Shown here: positions 62,167 to 64,000 of the stretch, one piece after another
Position numbering within the stretch: position 1 is the stretch's first letter
How the letters are laid out: each line of letters starts with the position of its first letter
DNA from: Lactobacillus sp.
GTDB taxonomy: Bacteria; Bacillota; Bacilli; Lactobacillales; Lactobacillaceae
DNA: 64,000 nt
Assembly: GCF_014803895.1 (NCBI RefSeq)
Contig: NZ_JAAVAU010000032.1
Span: 1-64,000 of the forward strand
Direction of reading: 5' to 3'
The notes under the pieces: generated by a model
Told to the model about the DNA's origin: nothing
The model's database searches: none
Seen by the model: the letters and a program-made list of their open reading frames with translations, nothing else
Made by a program: the position numbers and the translations under genes

Positions 62167-63306
62167 TTACTTAAATTTATTTTTATCATTACTTTTAGTA
62201 ATTATATTGAATAACTTTTCCCATCCATCAGCATAAATAAAATCATGCAGATTTTTTCTTACATTTACCTTATTATCAAAAGTATTATTTACAATAGCTC
62301 TTTTCATAAGTTCAGATAATTTTACAGAATCACTTGCCTCAACAAAAGCAACATTTTTATAATTTCCAACAGTTTCATGCGCATAAGGTAAATCTACAGT
62401 CAGAATAGCTTTCCCCGTTTGCATAAACTCAGTTAATGGCATTCCCCAAGTTTCTAACTTAGAAGTAAAGATTAAGCAATCTGCTTTCTCGTATTCTCTT
62501 ATTAAATCTTCTCTCGAAAGTAAACCAATAAATTTTATAACTGGAATACTAGAATATTTTTTAAAAAGATATTTAGAATAATTATTTTCTTTTCCATCCA
62601 AAGTAATAAGTAATTGAAAATTATTAGTTCCCCTATTATATAGATCTTTTGCCGCTTCACACGCCAATTCAAAATTTTTAAATATTCTAGGATAAGAAGG
62701 AAAAATAAAAGTATACGTACTATTTTTTTGTATAGAAGGTAATATTCTAAATGTTTCTATATCTGGACGAGCGATTATTACATTTTTAATCTTATACATT
62801 TGCTTAAACGCCTCACCCATCCATTGTTGTTGAACAATTACAGCATTATTTTTTTTTATATTTATTTTATATAGATATTTATAAAATTTAGAAAACAGAT
62901 AATATTTCCATCCATATTTTATATCCTTAATAGACATACTATAGAATGGACTTGGATTATGACAATATACATATCTTCTTTCCGCTATAACATTCGGAGT
63001 AGTATCATGCATTGATAACCATACATAGGGTTTAAGTTTTTTAGATAATTTTTTGAAGTAAATATATTCATAATATATTCTATTAAGCCAATGTTTTTTA
63101 GATTTTGGAAATTCTATTAGTGTCAATTTGCCTATGTACTTCTTAAAAAGCTCTTTACGTGATACAAGAACAACAATATTATACTTTTTATTTTTATCAT
63201 CTGATACTATAGTATCTAATAAATCATCAAAAACTGATTTAGCGCCACCATCAACTATATTGATGCCTGAAATAACTACCGTTTTTAATTTTCTATCTTT
63301 TTCCAT
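62167..63306 (-). CDS. Family 1/4 glycosyltransferase
   Basis: 379 aa, GT-B fold. N-terminal VVISGINIVDGGAKSVFDDL (acceptor-side Gly-rich loop), then IARPDIETFRILPS, and the C-terminal donor block LIREYEKADCLIFTSKLETW and GMPLTEFMQTGKAILTVDLP (E-x7-E). Start ATG 63306 overlaps the upstream acetyltransferase gene by 22 bases, so translation is coupled. Confidence 0.92.
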   Translation of the reverse strand: MEKDRKLKTVVISGINIVDGGAKSVFDDLLDTIVSDDKNKKYNIVVLVSRKELFKKYIGKLTLIEFPKSKKHWLNRIYYEYIYFKKLSKKLKPYVWLSMHDTTPNVIAERRYVYCHNPSPFYSMSIKDIKYGWKYYLFSKFYKYLYKINIKKNNAVIVQQQWMGEAFKQMYKIKNVIIARPDIETFRILPSIQKNSTYTFIFPSYPRIFKNFELACEAAKDLYNRGTNNFQLLITLDGKENNYSKYLFKKYSSIPVIKFIGLLSREDLIREYEKADCLIFTSKLETWGMPLTEFMQTGKAILTVDLPYAHETVGNYKNVAFVEASDSVKLSELMKRAIVNNTFDNKVNVRKNLHDFIYADGWEKLFNIITKSNDKNKFK

Positions 63307-63848
63307 TTGTTAGTTTCCAAATCATATTTTTTTATAATTTTACCCGGAACTCCTACTATCATACTATTTTCAGGGTAATTTCCTTTTACAACCGCATTAG
63401 CACCTACTATACAATTATCACCTAATATTGTGCCTGGTAAAATAACTGCCCCATAACCTATAAAACAATTTCTACCTATTTTTGTTTTATGTTTATGTAA
63501 ATTTTGCTTTAAAGCTGACACATTAATACTTTCATTGCCATGATCCACATTTGAGATAAAAACATTACCAGAAATAGTTGTGCCATCACCAATATCTAGC
63601 CTGTCCCTATATGATACTATATGGAGATTTTGTCCTACTGATATATCATTGCCAAAATTAATAATTGACTCTTTATCTGGAGCCTCAACACGCAGTCCTG
63701 GATATATCCTTACTCTATTACCAATAAACAAACTCTTTTTTCTTTCGATAAATAAGGGCTTTCCTAAATACGATTTTTTACCAACTTTACCATAAAACAA
63801 TTTAGTAACTTGTAATCTAGAAAACCACCACATTTTTTTTAAATTCAT
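63285..63848 (-). CDS. LbH-type O-acetyltransferase (maltose/capsule acetyltransferase family)
   Basis: 187 aa. Hexapeptide rows: IGNRVRIYPGLRVEAP, IGDGTTISGNVFISNVDHGN (catalytic His in DHGN), IGRNCFIGYGAVILPGTILG and the ending MIVGVPGKII. Starts at ATG 63848 after GAGGG; an earlier frame is unsupported. It probably acetylates a sugar of the EPS repeat. Its 3' end overlaps the following GT gene. Confidence 0.88.
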   Translation of the reverse strand: MNLKKMWWFSRLQVTKLFYGKVGKKSYLGKPLFIERKKSLFIGNRVRIYPGLRVEAPDKESIINFGNDISVGQNLHIVSYRDRLDIGDGTTISGNVFISNVDHGNESINVSALKQNLHKHKTKIGRNCFIGYGAVILPGTILGDNCIVGANAVVKGNYPENSMIVGVPGKIIKKYDLETNKWKKIEN

Positions 63849-63850
63849 TA

Positions 63851-64000
63851 TTAATCCCTCAACAATACATGTAACCAATTATCTAATGAGTATTTATGAT
63901 AAATATCTTTATCCAGTTCCTTATAAGGCTCTTTAAAAAATGTCGAGTTAAAATCAAACCTACCATCATATACATATATATTTTGAGGATTATAAAAATC
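63851..64000 (-). CDS. Partial gene at window end (C-terminus of an EPS-locus protein)
   Basis: Only the last 49 residues lie inside: FYNPQNIYVYDGRFDFNSTF then FFKEPYKELDKDIYHKYSLD and a final NWLHVLLRD-stop, read on the minus strand. It continues off the right edge. The position right upstream of the acetyltransferase suggests another polysaccharide gene, most likely a glycosyltransferase or a related enzyme. No family can be named from this piece. Confidence 0.6.
   Translation of the reverse strand, partial: DFYNPQNIYVYDGRFDFNSTFFKEPYKELDKDIYHKYSLDNWLHVLLRD

Overview
The window looks like a chromosomal segment of a low-GC Gram-positive lactic acid bacterium, most likely a Lactobacillus of the acidophilus/johnsonii/gasseri group. 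The reasons are the AT-rich sequence, strong AGGAGG ribosome sites, tRNA-sensing T-box leaders, a SLAP-type surface-layer domain protein, DUF421/DUF3290 and PepT genes, and a rhamnose plus exopolysaccharide (EPS) locus. The species call is inference from gene content. Most genes lie on the minus strand. No tRNA, rRNA or CRISPR array was seen.

Region 0-40 kb is mainly core and household genes. It holds lepB, serS with a T-box, two TVP38/VTT membrane proteins, and an MMPL exporter with an adjacent TetR regulator and palindromic operators. It continues with a degenerate beta-lactamase-fold protein, an N-acetylglucosamine-kinase-like gene, a MarR/GNAT operon, and a five-gene sugar or glycerol-phosphate ABC operon that contains an RNase-J-like MBL protein. 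Then come a secreted nuclease, an aldo/keto reductase, an exonuclease with BRCT domain, an unusual sirtuin, DUF421/DUF3290, pepT, a PnuC-type transporter, mscL, efp, coaA, helD and a matrixin-like protease. The block ends with an amino-acid ABC transporter controlled by a T-box with a duplicated terminal decision module, then nanE, exonuclease III and a free-standing P-type ATPase actuator-domain relic.

Region 40-48 kb begins the cell-surface polysaccharide locus. It holds a flippase, a SLAP protein, a candidate small RNA, the dTDP-rhamnose genes rfbBACD, and a MerR-methyltransferase fusion.

Region 48-54.7 kb is an accessory island. Its most interesting content is a compact three-gene minus-strand operon at 48213-49430: an ADP-ribosyltransferase-like protein, a small acidic protein and a SecB-like chaperone, in that order and overlapping. 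This is the layout of a toxin-antitoxin-chaperone (TAC) system and resembles the CmdTAC anti-phage type. Next to it is a RelB/DinJ-type domain fused to an unrecognised domain. The two are bracketed by two copies of a 3'-UTR/terminator repeat. Beyond lie an unknown gene and a graveyard of decayed genes: PTS EIIC, RpiR-type SIS domain, IS66 and IS256 transposases, and a RES-domain fragment.

Region 54.7-64 kb is a second polysaccharide block: a second flippase paralogous to the first, UDP-glucuronate epimerase, UDP-glucose dehydrogenase, two LbH acyltransferases, several glycosyltransferases and a Wzy/EpsG-like polymerase. It probably makes a uronic-acid-containing repeat unit that works with the rhamnose genes. 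The cluster runs off the right end of the window.
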